A stretch of 64,000 nucleotides of DNA from Wallemia ichthyophaga EXF-994 (Eukaryota; Basidiomycota; Wallemiomycetes; Wallemiales; Wallemiaceae): assembly GCF_000400465.1 (NCBI RefSeq), contig NW_008806291.1:124001-188000 (forward strand), in the 5' to 3' direction. Shown here piece by piece: positions 1-10,675 of this stretch. Numbering within the stretch: the stretch's first letter is position 1; the number at the start of each line of letters is the position of its first letter. Under the pieces are notes generated by a model. It ran no database searches. It saw nothing but the letters and a program-made list of their open reading frames with translations, and was not told where the DNA came from. A program made the position numbers and the translations under genes.

Positions 1-1217
1 TCGTCTATACGAAGATTAAGATTCAGCAGATCTCATTCAAAACCGAGATCTTCGTCCAGTAATAGTAACTCTAAACCAGAAACAATTGAAAGAAGTCAAA
101 GCCCTGACTTGGAAGCACTCAAAGATGGAACTTCAGCTTCAGAAACTGAGTCAGTTGCTGAGTTGAGACCTAGAAATAACGCGTTTGACGATACAGACGA
201 TGATGATGTTAGCGATGAAGATCTATCCGATAATCCAGCAACAGATGATGAAAATGACGAATCATGGAATTATGATGAAGAGTTATATTATAATACAGAA
301 GCTAATTCCAAGTTTGTTGTTGACAAACCGCTATATGTTAATCCAGAAGATAATCAATTGATCGATGAAGGTCCTAACATTACTAGACCGATTGAAGATA
401 CTTATCATACTCATTACAAGAGAAATAATCAAGATATAACCTTAGATGGTCCAAAGTTTGAGAAGAATAGGTGTACTTTGACAATAAAGCAAGGTGATCC
501 AAATAATGCATTAATCAGTAATAATAGAAGGAGAAAGAGGTACATCCTTGCAAGTGATCTATCGAATGAGTCAAAGTATGCAGTTGAATGGGCTATTGGT
601 ACTGTATTGAGGGATGGTGATGAATTATTCATCGCAACAGTTCAAGAGACTGATACAAAACTGGATGGTAAATCAAGTAGAAAGTCTGGTGGTGATAAAA
701 GCAAATTTCAAAAAGAAAGAGCAGCATTCAGTCAATTTCTAGCAAAGCAAGCAGTTTCAATATTACAAAGGACGAAATTGCACGTGATAATTACGTGTCA
801 GGCTGTACATGCGAAGAACAGCAGGCATATGTTGATAGATATGATTGACTTTATTGAGGTGAGTGTTGAGTAAACCAAAAGTGTCGCTAACAAGAATAAA
901 AGCCGACATTCGCTATAGTTGGTAGTAGAGGTAGATCAGATCTGACGGGTATATTGCTTGGATCAACTTCGCATTACTTGGTGCAGAAGTCATCAGTACC
1001 CGTCATGGTTGCAAGGAAGAGAATAAAACATGGACCACGCAAGCGTGGAAATGCAGATTTAAATAATCGCAGACACGTACCATTGAGTAGAGCTGCTATT
1101 GATAGGGTTGCAGCAAAGGATGAAAGTAAGATTGAGACGAAAGAAGATGATAATGTTGAAGGTGATGAAGGTGACGAGGAGAGCGAAGAAGAAGAAAATA
1201 AACAACAAGGCAGCTAA
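1..1217 (+). CDS. Universal stress protein (USP) family protein, 5' partial
   Basis: The reading frame is open from base 1, so the N-terminus lies outside the window. Exon 1 runs to 858, a 44-nt intron spans 859-902 (gtgagt donor, gctaac branch, aaaag acceptor), and the last exon is 903-1217. An acidic, Ser/Asp-rich disordered region comes first. The USP fold follows, with RYILASDLSNESKYAVEWA near 535-600 and, after the intron, PTFAIVGSRGRSDLTG and LVQKSSVPVMVAR, the typical C-terminal nucleotide-binding Gly-rich segment of the family. The tail is lysine/glutamate-rich. USP proteins bind ATP or act in stress responses; substrate and role here are unknown. It ends 8 bp before the convergent syntaxin gene. 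Confidence 0.85.
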
Positions 1218-1225
1218 AGTAATGA

Positions 1226-2147
1226 TTACATATTTGGTTTATATATAATAAAGACAATGACTAGCAAAATTAGTAGAATCAATAAGCATATACACTTGAA
1301 CTTTGAAGAAGACTTTTGGTATTTGGTTGCTTGATTTAGTTGAGTGACAGCGTTATCGACTTGAGTTTTTGTACCTTGAGCATTAAAGTCAATTCTATCA
1401 AATAAAGTACCTTGATCAATCACGAGTGTGTTTAAATCTCTAAACAACTCAGCTAAATCGGATATAGACTGAGCAATATTGTTAATTTCGAAATCCCTTT
1501 GATCTAAATCGTTATCGGATTGTAAATGCAGTTGATGACTGTTCAGTTGGTTCTTAGACAATTGTTCATCATCTTTGAGAGATTGATAAGGATCAGCATC
1601 AGGAATATCAAAGTTAGACTGGTTATAACCGCTTAACTTGTCTAAATAAATTCTCTGTTTCTTTCTAAATGTTGAAGACAAAGATTGAATCTTAGTTGCT
1701 AGAGCTGTTTTTATGTTCTTAGATAACGTAATTTGATCAATTGAATTTGAGTTTGATTGTACTTTAGATAATAAACTATGTGAAAATTTAAAATTGTTTG
1801 TAATTTCAATAGTTAAATTATCAATTTCCAGTTCCTCATCCGACCTATCATTAAACCTTGGTAATAGACGCTTTTGATGGAGTGTATCTAGATGTTGAAT
1901 GAGTTTGTTTGAATGTGATAAAATGTTGTTGATTTCATCAGATATGTCTACCCTTATAAATATTAAGTTTAAGCTATTAAATCAATAAAGTAATTCAAAC
2001 TAACCACTTAGGGGGCAATTCATTCAAGCCATTCAAGTCATTTGAAGCTGAATTCTCTAATAAAGGCTCGCGAATATTTGAGCTATCTTCAGTTATATGA
2101 CTATCCCTATAGCTCAAATATAATCCTGTTCGACTCCGAGTTATCAT
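1226..2147 (-). CDS. TLG2: t-SNARE of the syntaxin-16/Tlg2 type
   Basis: Exons are 2005-2147 and 1226-1952, with an intron at 1953-2004; the product is 289 aa. The N-terminus (MITRSRTGLYLSYRDS) and the junction LPPKW|VDISDE match the Tlg2/syntaxin-16 signature. A three-helix regulatory region follows, then a SNARE helix (around RDFEINNIAQSISDLAELF, with a central Gln), then a C-terminal membrane anchor rich in Ile/Leu ending IIYKPNM. Family role: Q-SNARE for endosome-to-TGN fusion. I chose the ATG at 2147 because conservation starts there. An in-frame ATG at 2177 would overlap the thioredoxin start codon on the other strand. Confidence 0.88.
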
Positions 2148-2175
2148 CGATTGTGATGGTATCAATAGAACAACC

Positions 2176-2634
2176 ATGAATAATCTATTAAGGCCAGTCA
2201 GACGATTCTCAACTTCAATTTATAGACAAACTATCCATAATGATTTAAATATTATCAATCAAAACCGTAACAAGGTTCTTCTGCTTGACTTCACTGCGGA
2301 GTGGGTTAGTTTCCTCCTTCATCTTCTAGCTTTTCCACTCAAGATCTCCAGTGCCCGCCTTGTAAACTTTTAGGTCCTTTATTAGAAAATGTCAGCCAAT
2401 CTGAAACCAGCAAGGTTGATCTAATCAAAGTGAGTGTTCTGTAGACAATAAGCTATAGCGCTCATGACGCGAATTAAGATCGACGTCGATGAAAACATTC
2501 CTCTGGCTCAAAAATATGGAGTTAGTTCAATGCCAACTGTCATAGCTGTCAAGAATGGTGAACCTGTAAGCAAATTCGTAGGCGCAATCAACAAGAACCA
2601 ATTGGATGAATTTGTAAACCACGTTTCAGCTTAG
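2176..2634 (+). CDS. Thioredoxin, probably mitochondrial
   Basis: Exons are 2176-2304, 2352-2429 and 2479-2634, giving 120 aa. Splicing of the first intron restores the active site: TAEW joins CPPCKLLGPLLENV, giving the WCPPC redox motif (WCGPC in most family members, so Pro replaces Gly here). The cis-proline loop appears as VSSMPTVIAVKNG. The N-terminus (MNNLLRPVRRFSTSIYRQ) is Arg/Ser-rich without acidic residues, as in a mitochondrial presequence. Family role: disulfide reductase, here likely in the matrix like Trx3. The first base of its ATG is 28 bp from the divergent TLG2 start. Confidence 0.88.
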
Positions 2635-2717
2635 ATGTCATGTTGTTACCGTAATTATATCATCAACCTTCGTTATCTTTAATCCATCATCTGCTTTTTG
2701 AACCGTAAAACTCCTCA

Positions 2718-4139
2718 ATGCTACGATCTAAGCGGTTAAAATACTCATTTTTACCCTCAAACACCCTACAATTTCAAAAGCGACGGTCAACCATCTTGGC
2801 TTGTAAAGAAGCTTTACTTATCACTGCTAGAGCTTCCTTGCTAGCTGCTCCTTTCATCTGGCATTTTAAATTACACAAAAAGTATAAAAAGACTACTGGT
2901 TGGTTTATAAAAACCCCTGTCATTCTAGCATGTCTAGTCATAGCTATAGGCTTGGATTTATCCCCAATAACAGGTAGATGGAGATTACTATGGATGTCTG
3001 AGCAAGATGAACTAGAGTGGTCAAATATGAGATTAAAGTCTCTTTTGAACAAGGACGAAAATTTTGCTATCTTGGACAATAGTGATCCTCGTACAAAGTC
3101 AATCCTCAGAATAACCAGAAGGCTAGTCAACACCCTACCATCTTCAAATAAAGTATCAATTCTACCTACCTGGCCAGATCCTATCACTCACGGTATATCC
3201 TCCTTAGTTGATCGAAGAGACCTTAAGAAACCATCGACGACTACTTCACACATGGACATAGTTAACTTTCCAGACGGTCTAACTCTACATCATCCTGATC
3301 TAAAGGCTAATTGGAACATTTACCTTATAGATGATGATACTCAATTCAATGCTTACGCCATGCCTAGTAAAGATATTGTCATTTATACAGGATTAATGGA
3401 TTTACTAGACTACAGAGAGGATTTCTTATCAACTGTATTAGCTCACGAGATTGCACATGTTACTCAAAGACATGCTATTGAAAACGTAAGTACTCTCATC
3501 TTGACATTACCTTCGTCTAGCTCATACGGATTCACAGCTGGGCGTGAGTTTTCAGATTAAGATGCAATTTGACGCTCAACCCTAATCGACTACAGCTTCA
3601 AAACTTGGCTGCCGTTGTCTTTGATTTCGTCAGAGGTGCTATAGTTTCTTTTACTATGTGAATAATTAGTCACGAAGATAATACTCAACTAACAACTAAA
3701 GCAGACCATTTCCAATAGTAACATCGTCACTTACCTTAGCAATAAACTGGATCAATGACCCTCTCAGTGATAGTGCATTCTCACGTAAACTAGAACTAGA
3801 AGCAGATGTTGTAGGCTTAAACATCATGGCTAGGTTTGTTTGTTTGTCTTTTTACTTCTTTCTGTCTAACAACCCTCTTAGAGCTGGTTTCAATCCAACT
3901 TGCGCGCTCCAACTATGGTCTATAATGTCTGCATTCGACAAAGATAACAATGAGAATAAATCAATCTTTGAGCAAGCCTTCCCATTTCTGAACACTCACC
4001 CACCATCAGAATACAGGCTCAGCGTGGGTGCTTAACTTATTCATAAACACTGACGTAACATACACAGAACCTTCGAAAACATATGAATGAAGCTATAGAT
4101 ATTTACAATAATACACTAACAGATAAGATTATTAAATAA
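2718..4139 (+). CDS. OMA1: Mitochondrial inner-membrane metallopeptidase OMA1 (M48 family)
   Basis: Inferred exons are 2718-3485, 3596-3657, 3705-3833, 3882-4023 and 4068-4139 (390 aa). The zinc motif HEIAHVTQRH (HEXXH) ends exon 1. The third ligand lies in LELEADVVGL, and the characteristic THPPSEYR follows, as in the THPxxxxR segment of OMA1. The N-terminus is basic with hydrophobic segments, as expected for a mitochondrial membrane protein. Role in the family: stress-activated peptidase that cleaves inner-membrane proteins such as OPA1 in animals. The first intron is about 110 nt, roughly twice the local norm, so a small extra exon there cannot be excluded. It ends 5 bp before the convergent U2AF gene. 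Confidence 0.85.
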
Positions 4140-4144
4140 GCTAT

Positions 4145-4881
4145 TTATCTACCTGGAGACATTGATCTATTTCTTGATCCATGCCCATTGCTTTCAGGTT
4201 GAGTAGCAGGTTCATGTAATTTCCTTTCAAGTCTTTGAGAGTGTTGTAAATCCCTAATTAATGATCTTGTTGGTCTCTTCAGGTGCATGAAGTTGCAGAA
4301 TCCTCCTCTGTTACAATCACCTGTATCGTTTTGCCTGCAGCAAGCTTCTCTGAAATCCGTGACAGGGCTTAACTCGCAATGCAAAGGTCTGCCAGCATAC
4401 CACCTTTCATTTAATCGATCAACTGCTACTTGTGCCTCTGTTTCCCATTCGAACCTAGCATAAACGTTTCCAATCAAATGATCACCAACATTATCGCATA
4501 CGTGCAACTCTAATAAATTTCCGTACTTGCAAAGTTCCCTGTTTATGAAATGAGCCCCTAATCAAGCTATCATGCTAGCGACTCACATGTATAAATCTTC
4601 GAAGAACATATCAAAGTCAACTTGAATACCCCTTTGGTCTAATTTACTATCTGGTCTATGTGCTGGACTCTGGTATACGTTAGGCAAAAGTATAGTCTGC
4701 GAGAACTGTGGTTTGATGTGCTTTCTAGAACATCTTTCACCGTGGCGACATGCACCTATCTATAGAGAAAGCGTCAGTGATGCTAAATCATTCATAACAC
4801 TATATTTACCTTATAATAGAATGAGCAATTCACTCTATCTTGCTCTGTACCAAATATCGAAGCTAAGCGCGAAGCGGCCAT
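4145..4881 (-). CDS. Splicing factor U2AF small subunit (U2AF35/U2AF1)
   Basis: Exons are 4810-4881, 4587-4759 and 4145-4538, giving 212 aa, close to the S. pombe U2AF23 length. Order: N-terminal CCCH zinc finger (IGACRHGERCSRKH), U2AF-homology RRM-like domain (VDFDMFFEDLYMELCKYG, NVYARFEWETEAQVAVDRLN), second CCCH finger (CRQNDTGDCNRGGFCNFMH), and a short Arg/Ser tail. The large central domain binds U2AF large subunit; the zinc fingers read the 3' splice-site AG. Its presence fits a genome whose genes are nearly all intron-containing. Start chosen at MAASRLASIFGTEQDRVNC, which is strongly conserved. Confidence 0.93.
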
Positions 4882-4925
4882 TGATGGAAGTTTAAATGAG
4901 AAGATCAAAATAAATATTATGTATC

Positions 4926-6658
4926 TTAAGTGGGTATATTCAAAGTGTGTACATTCAAGAATCCGATCTTCAATAAGAATCTATATATATCCTCAATTTT
5001 TGAATTCTCGACATCGTTTATCAGTTTCGTTGCATCTTCCTTGGTCAATCTACCTGATCTTTTATGATATTCCCTTGATATTGCCTCCTTAATAACAAGG
5101 TAAGGCTTTGGTAGAATCTTCAAAGTCTGACAAAGCTTTTGTTCTTCATGATTGAGTAAGTAGAGCGATTGTGACGATGCTAATGACGTTGGCGTCTTCT
5201 TTATTGAACGAACGGATGGTGTGGACTCTCTAGAAAACTCTTCAGATTTCTTTGAATCCCTCCTGTTAGCAGTGATGCTATTGCTACTACCATTCTGTAA
5301 TAACTGTTCACGTCCAGGCATTGGTCTGAAGGTTGCTCTTGCCACTTTGTCTTTTTCGTACAAATCGACGTCTGCCAAATTAGTCAATCCCATTCTTCTA
5401 TACTCTTGTAGTTCACCAATGCGTTTACGTAACGTCATTTCATAGACTAAGCCATCAACAAACCTCTCGTGTTCTTGTGCAGACTGCAACCTAGCAAACG
5501 GCTTAAGTCTATTCACCAAATCTTTCTCATCACGCGGTCGTTTCCTTTCCGTTGCCTGAATTTTCTTATGTTGAAGTAAACCTCTATCAAAGATGAACCT
5601 TTTTGCAAGTAAACGCTTATCAACTCTGCCATTGTAGATGTCCATCAATGTAAGCTTCAATTGTAAGTCTGGATGAGGTTCATCCTCAACAATTTCCTCG
5701 TTTGGTGGAGGTGGTGGTAGTTCTGCTTCACCGCTCTCACTATTTTCTGACAATCAATGATGAGTATGAGCTTAATTCTATGAATGAGACGTACCTATCT
5801 TCACACGACTAGTACTACCAGGTCTGCGAGGATCAGGTAGACTATCACCTTTGTATCCATGTACTAGTCCAAATTCAAGGTCCTTGATCAACACTTCTGC
5901 TTCATTCTCTATTTCGTGCTCAAACTCAAGTCTACCAGGCATGAAGCCGCCAACTTCATGATTTGTAGGTACGGATGTAAGAGGTTTTGTCTTTGGAGGG
6001 GGGATTTCGATCGGTTTGTTGCGTAATTCTTCTATTCGAGCCTTTTTCCTTGCGTGAAAGGTATCCAAGTCAATTTTAATATCCGCATTTGAAGGCTAGC
6101 AAATGTATGAGCGTCATCTCATACCTAGCATGAGACGTACCGGCATGCAATCATCGCCAGACAAGTAGACATTGTGGTAATGATCTGCAACCTCCTCTTT
6201 GGATCTGCTGCCGATATGGCCGCTAACGTCCAGCCAATTACCCAAACCATATAACTGACATCCTTCTAACAAAAGAAGTTCTCTGCAAGTGATGCTTGTC
6301 AGCTAATTCGGGTAGCACATTACTGGCTTACTCATCTGCACCCCAATCATCTGTAAATATCGGATAGCTGTGTTGTTCGATGACTCTGTATGGATGCCAC
6401 GGTTTGTGTTTGCCGATGGTTTTTCCTTCTAAAAAGCAAGGTGGGCAAAGATCGACCTCTTCGCAAGTGGAGGTTTCTGCGCATCTCATACGCACGGATT
6501 GAGTAATATCCCTAGCGCATGCATCGCAATGGAAGCGGATTCCCGGTTGGTAGTCTGTGGAGAAAAAGATATAAATAATATTCAAATCACTCAGAATACT
6601 CACCAGGCGGTTTATCTGTTTCCTGTTGCTTATTAGGCCGCTTATGAGTCACCGTCAT
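4926..6658 (-). CDS. ADA2: Transcriptional adaptor ADA2 (SAGA histone acetyltransferase module)
   Basis: Five exons: 6604-6658, 6332-6554, 6141-6282, 5795-6095 and 4926-5746 (513 aa). Order: ZZ zinc finger (FHCDACARDITQSVRMRC ... CPPCFLEG), SANT/Myb domain (LLLLEGCQLYGLGNWLDVSGHIG), the conserved ADA2 central block (GGFMPGRLEFEHEIENEAE) and a C-terminal SWIRM domain (LKILPKPYLVIKEA to the end). Role: couples the GCN5 acetyltransferase to SAGA and stimulates nucleosomal H3 acetylation. All four introns are 45-49 nt. The next gene lies 2.1 kb upstream, so this gene has an unusually large upstream region for the window. Confidence 0.95.
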
Positions 6659-6949
6659 TTACTAGAATACTGCTAAGTGACGGTCTATAACGAGAATTAA
6701 ATTATTTTAAATTTAATAATCCGAAGCAAATGAGTTATTACTCTCTTATATTATTTATTTATTCTTACAAAAATTTAAAATATTCTGCAAATAATTATGC
6801 GCGGTGACGAGTGCGTCATAGCAGCTTAATGACTGCAAAATTGAGCAATCTTGGTATCATTCTGTAGCTATCAATTGTGCAATGAATTTGAAAGGGGGTT
6901 ATTTTTAATCGCGTAGTGATGTCCTCTGTACTAGTTCAGATAAATGTGG

Positions 6950-7820
6950 AATGTTTTAGGGAGAATAACTTGGTATCTAAAATATAAATTTCTATTATTC
7001 AGCCTTCTGAAATTCAAACGCAGTCTCAAACACCCCCACCCAATTATTTGATTTCTCGAAATGCAACTAGTGAAACCAAACCCGATTTCAGAGTTTTGCT
7101 GAATACCAATTTTCTATACCTAAATCGTTAAATCCCTTCTTCCAAGTGTTGAATGAGGCGGGACGGCAATACGTATCTCCTGCTGCCAGCCTTGAGTCCT
7201 GTAGACGCCATGCAGCGTGAAACTTTTTCGCGTTTATAGGACTGAATATTTCAAATTTCTGAGCACTTCCAGTCTTCCTCAGCCGGAATGCTTTCGTGCA
7301 TTGGTGGAGCCCGTATGGTCATCCGTATTTATCTTATAGCGTGCTCCGGAGTGATTTCGGACGATGACTTCCAAGCAGCGTGCATGACGAAATTTGAGGC
7401 GCCAGAGATATAAATCTGGCTGGAACGTAATCCTTCCATCGAGGGCCACTAACGAGGTTGATTATTTGCAGATCATCAAAAGTCGTAGATAACCATCTGA
7501 GATGACATAGGGTGGTAGAGGAGAAGTCCAAGTTAGTGGATATTGGGCGGATTGTTGAGATAAGAATGTTTTTGGAATACTTAAGGGGTAAGAAATTAGA
7601 TTTTATTGCTAAATTGTTCAAATTATCAGTATGTGGTATCCCTACGTTCGTCTTCTCACTTACTTGGTCGTTTTTACGGTTCCTTCGGACGAAGCAATTC
7701 AATAAAATGAACCATACTAATTTAAGGATTCTAATTTACTAAATTATGTATTAAATTCGCTCTACCATCCATAAACACATCTTGATGTCATCAGATATGT
7801 AGGGACGAGTCCCAGACAAA
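6950..7820 (+). repeat. Decayed dispersed repeat, copy 1
   Basis: Four short blocks align with copies 2 and 3: 7041-7090 (containing atttctcgaaatgca), 7179-7210 (ccagccttgagtcctgtaga), 7342-7380 (gagtgatttcggacgatgac) and 7767-7818 (ataaacacatcttgatgtca). Between the blocks the copies differ by many substitutions and indels, so this is an old element. No terminal repeats, target duplication or coding capacity can be seen. An old transposon remnant is the simplest reading; a conserved noncoding element is the alternative. Confidence 0.6.
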
Positions 7821-8657
7821 GCGTTTGTGGTTGGCGACAGGACAAATGACTTGAAAGATATTTCAGATTGCTCAGTGATATACTGCATCTGTGATCAATC
7901 TTCTTTGCGCATCTGTTCAGCCATCGGAGGCGAAATAATCGATAAGAAAGTGACACAATAATTTCAGGCTTCAATTCGGATTTACTAAACGATTTAAGAT
8001 ATCGATAGACGCATCAATGTGTACAACATTCCATCAATACAATACGTATGGCGGAACACGCGTGTCGCACAGGTTCATAGGTCATTGTAATCTCCAGCAG
8101 CTTTAATGAATTTATCATTGTGCTTAGGACTGTAATTCCTCGGCACGAAGTAACTAGTGAACTGTTTATAATAGTTCGCCTTACCAGGGTGAACCACGGT
8201 AAATTGATAAATCTGACAAGAACTTAAAACTTCCTTGTACTTGCTGTGCCTGGTGATAGCACTCCTGTCCAACAATGCGATTAGCAAGACACGCGAGAGC
8301 TTCATTCAGCCTAGTAAAATTGGGTGCTAGCAGCGTCGTATGCCGGAGTTTGTTTACTTTGGCGGTAGTAACGCACGCCATTAGTTAATCTCCCCCCAAC
8401 ACGATTCTACGAGGAACTGCTCACGCAGCAATCGCGCTGCCTGGAGCATTATCAGACGTGTCTAAATATAACGGCCAGCATCCACACCTCCGAAATCTTA
8501 CATTTATGCCTTCTTTCCCTGACGGCTCCAGCTGCTTACTTCAGCTGCGCAGCAGTATCACCACCGCTGCCGATGCAGTTTTCTGATTGGCCGATGCAGC
8601 TTTCAAAAAATCAATCGAAAAAATTGCGCACCTTTCGTCACCTCAATCATAGCATAA

Positions 8658-8665
8658 TATAAAAG
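8658..8665 (+). promoter_or_regulatory. TATA box upstream of the 8778 ORF
   Basis: The sequence TATAAAAG lies 113-120 bp upstream of the ATG at 8778, with a reverse CCAAT motif about 70 bp further upstream. The arrangement supports a real RNA polymerase II promoter for the small orphan gene. Confidence 0.5.
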
Positions 8666-8777
8666 GAGGCTTCTCGCCTACCAACCATTAACTTGTACTC
8701 TCATTCAATTCATCAGTCTAGCATACCGTGAGCGGGGTGTCTTACTCTTTTTCAACGCGAGCTGACGCGCATGGAAG

Positions 8778-9248
8778 ATGTCCAAAAGAATCACACACCT
8801 CCCGTTCATATCAAGGTACGACGATGTCATGCATAAGAAGGTCGTCGATGCTTTGTATCAGCAGTGGAAACACGATCAGCAACTCGAGAAGGCAAAGGTG
8901 CTTGCCGCAAACATCGACCTCTTCTTTGGCGTCACAACTAGCTCAGATACCTCTTCCGTCACTTCCGTAGAGACTAAGAACAAGGCGGGCAGTGGAGTTT
9001 TGACTGGTCTGATTAAGCGCGGATATAAGAAGATGCTTGGGAAATCAAAGTCTAGAGAATCCCGTGGGAATGAAGAACGAGCAGAAGACACCGGTGAAGA
9101 CCAAGCCGCCTCACCGCCACTCACGCCCATCAGTCGCGCAGACTCCATCGACAAAGACCGCCGCAACGCGAAAGGAATGGGCTACGACTTCAGTGACTTC
9201 GATTTGATGATGCTTGAATTATCTCACAGTTTTATCAGTCGTGAATAG
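8778..9248 (+). CDS. Hypothetical protein, 156 aa
   Basis: Single-exon ORF starting MSKRITHLPFISRYDD. I recognise no domain. The first 60 residues look folded and possibly helical (HKKVVDALYQQWKHDQQLEKA); the middle is Ser/Lys/Glu-rich and disordered, with a basic patch (GLIKRGYKKMLGKSKSRESR); the C-terminus is acidic and hydrophobic (YDFSDFDLMMLELSHSF). An ATG 7 bp upstream is in another frame and gives no long ORF. TATA and CCAAT boxes upstream and few conserved neighbours suggest a lineage-specific, possibly regulated gene. It may equally be a chance ORF. Confidence 0.5.
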   Translation: MSKRITHLPFISRYDDVMHKKVVDALYQQWKHDQQLEKAKVLAANIDLFFGVTTSSDTSSVTSVETKNKAGSGVLTGLIKRGYKKMLGKSKSRESRGNEERAEDTGEDQAASPPLTPISRADSIDKDRRNAKGMGYDFSDFDLMMLELSHSFISRE

Positions 9249-9569
9249 ACACCATAACATACCTGTACATTATAACATTTGCACTTCGCTCAAGCAACTT
9301 ATAGACAGAGCACACTTGTACACTTTCAATAGCATCAAAATACCGCTATTATACGTAAATTAGCATTTCTATACATATTAAATCAGTCCAATTGTATTTG
9401 AGATAAGATTTCGTGCTGTTCGACACGTTGTCTTCATATCGGATTCACAATGTCCACGTATACTCTTAAAAGGTATTATCCAAGTTGTAGTTGTAATGCG
9501 TTACTAGAAGTATTCAAAAATCCTCACCAAGGTTAGAAGATCGCTTCTAATTGAGACATAACTCACGGT
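9249..9569. other. Intergenic, convergent 3' ends
   Basis: About 320 AT-rich bases between the stop codons of the orphan ORF and the convergent ZNHIT2-like gene. I see no RNA gene or repeat; it probably holds the two 3' UTRs. Confidence 0.5.
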
Positions 9570-10649
9570 CTATAGATGCGAGCTTTCAGCAATTGCCTTG
9601 TCGATGAATCCAACTTTGTCTTTTAGGGAATTAGTCATGTGGTGGGAGCGAGTCATGTAGAATCTTAATTTGGCGACTGATGAGGTTTTTGACTGACCAA
9701 AAACTTGGATGAGATCGAAGAGGCAAACGCAACAAAGGAGGGTATCGTCTTGTCTGATTATTTGAGGTGGACTTAGTAATAGCTTGATATCATGTAATAG
9801 AGTGATGTAGAGCTGTTGCGACCGCAAATGAGAAGGTAAAGATGACCAAATGCTCTGCACAGCTTCAGATGGATTGTTGTAAACAAACTTTGAATTAGGC
9901 TGGAAGACGAATGGTAGTAAGCTCACGAAATCCTTCTTCGCATCTGAAACGTCAGTTGATATGTTATCAAAACTGGACAGCAAGTTGAAAGAGTATCTGC
10001 GTAATATGAAGGCATATGCGAAAATAATAGCAGCAAGGTTTGATGATAGCAACTGACCACCTTCGAATACAGGGATTGAGGTGAGATTGAAGGGATTGAC
10101 AAAGGAAGTTGGGTCAAACTGATCGAACCAAGGTTGAAGCTGGTTTTGTAGTAGTTGAGTTAGATGAGAGCGATTCGATGGTAAGAATAGTTCATGGAAA
10201 CGATCTTTTTCTGCTTGTGTGAGTATATTCAAAATGTCGTCATGCGTAGAATTATCAAGATCAATAGATGATAGGCGTTGGATTAGGGTGTCATCATCAT
10301 CGTCGCTATCTTCGTCTTTCAAAAAGTTCAAGTGATCTTCTGAAGTCTGGTTATAATGATTTTTGAGAAGATTGAGGAACTGATGATGCTGGGAGTGGTC
10401 GATGGGGGAGTCTTCCGTTTCCTTGAGCTGTTGAGTGACAAACCTATCACTGCATTGACCGTGCTTATCGGACTTATAGCAACTCAACGAACAGTACGGG
10501 ACATTGCATGAAGGACAGATGTAAACGGACAGATTGAGCGAACAGATACCACAAACTTGCTGAGCGGACGTAGACTGGATCTTATTGGCTGAATTTCCAT
10601 GACTGAGTAATTCGATTTCATTATTCTCTCTGAGTCGAATCGGAGGCAT
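9570..10649 (-). CDS. HIT-type zinc-finger protein, ZNHIT2-like
   Basis: Single exon, 359 aa from MPPIRLREN. The frame is open 22 codons further upstream, but that part overlaps the divergent peptidase gene and starts without ATG. The N-terminal HIT zinc finger is clear: CGICSLNLSVYICPSCN ... YCSLSCYKSDKHGQC. An acidic linker (DSDDDDD) follows, then a helical domain with WFDQFDPTSFVNPFNLTS typical of ZNHIT2 homologues. Members work with the R2TP/Hsp90 machinery in assembling snRNP or remodelling complexes. It is divergent from the M20 peptidase with 26 bp between start codons. Confidence 0.82.
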   Translation of the reverse strand: MPPIRLRENNEIELLSHGNSANKIQSTSAQQVCGICSLNLSVYICPSCNVPYCSLSCYKSDKHGQCSDRFVTQQLKETEDSPIDHSQHHQFLNLLKNHYNQTSEDHLNFLKDEDSDDDDDTLIQRLSSIDLDNSTHDDILNILTQAEKDRFHELFLPSNRSHLTQLLQNQLQPWFDQFDPTSFVNPFNLTSIPVFEGGQLLSSNLAAIIFAYAFILRRYSFNLLSSFDNISTDVSDAKKDFVSLLPFVFQPNSKFVYNNPSEAVQSIWSSLPSHLRSQQLYITLLHDIKLLLSPPQIIRQDDTLLCCVCLFDLIQVFGQSKTSSVAKLRFYMTRSHHMTNSLKDKVGFIDKAIAESSHL

Positions 10650-10675
10650 GAAAAGAGCTGCCTTTTGAGCAGACG

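Larger units (their letters stand above)
6659..8777. other. Long intergenic region with a decayed repeat and ORF remnants
   Basis: This 2.1-kb stretch lacks a convincing gene. About 6.95-7.82 kb carries copy 1 of the decayed repeat described separately. On the minus strand, two overlapping frames (8075-8305 and 8181-8381) look weakly protein-like and may be a broken gene. Upstream of 8778 there is a reverse CCAAT box (attgg near 8587) and a TATA box at 8658-8665. The rest shows nothing I can name. Confidence 0.6.

Noticed and set aside
8540-8610. Resemblance to a U4 snRNA 5' stem (gctgcgcagcagtatcacc)
   Set aside because: Only a short stretch matches; no Sm site or conserved U4/U6 pairing region follows.
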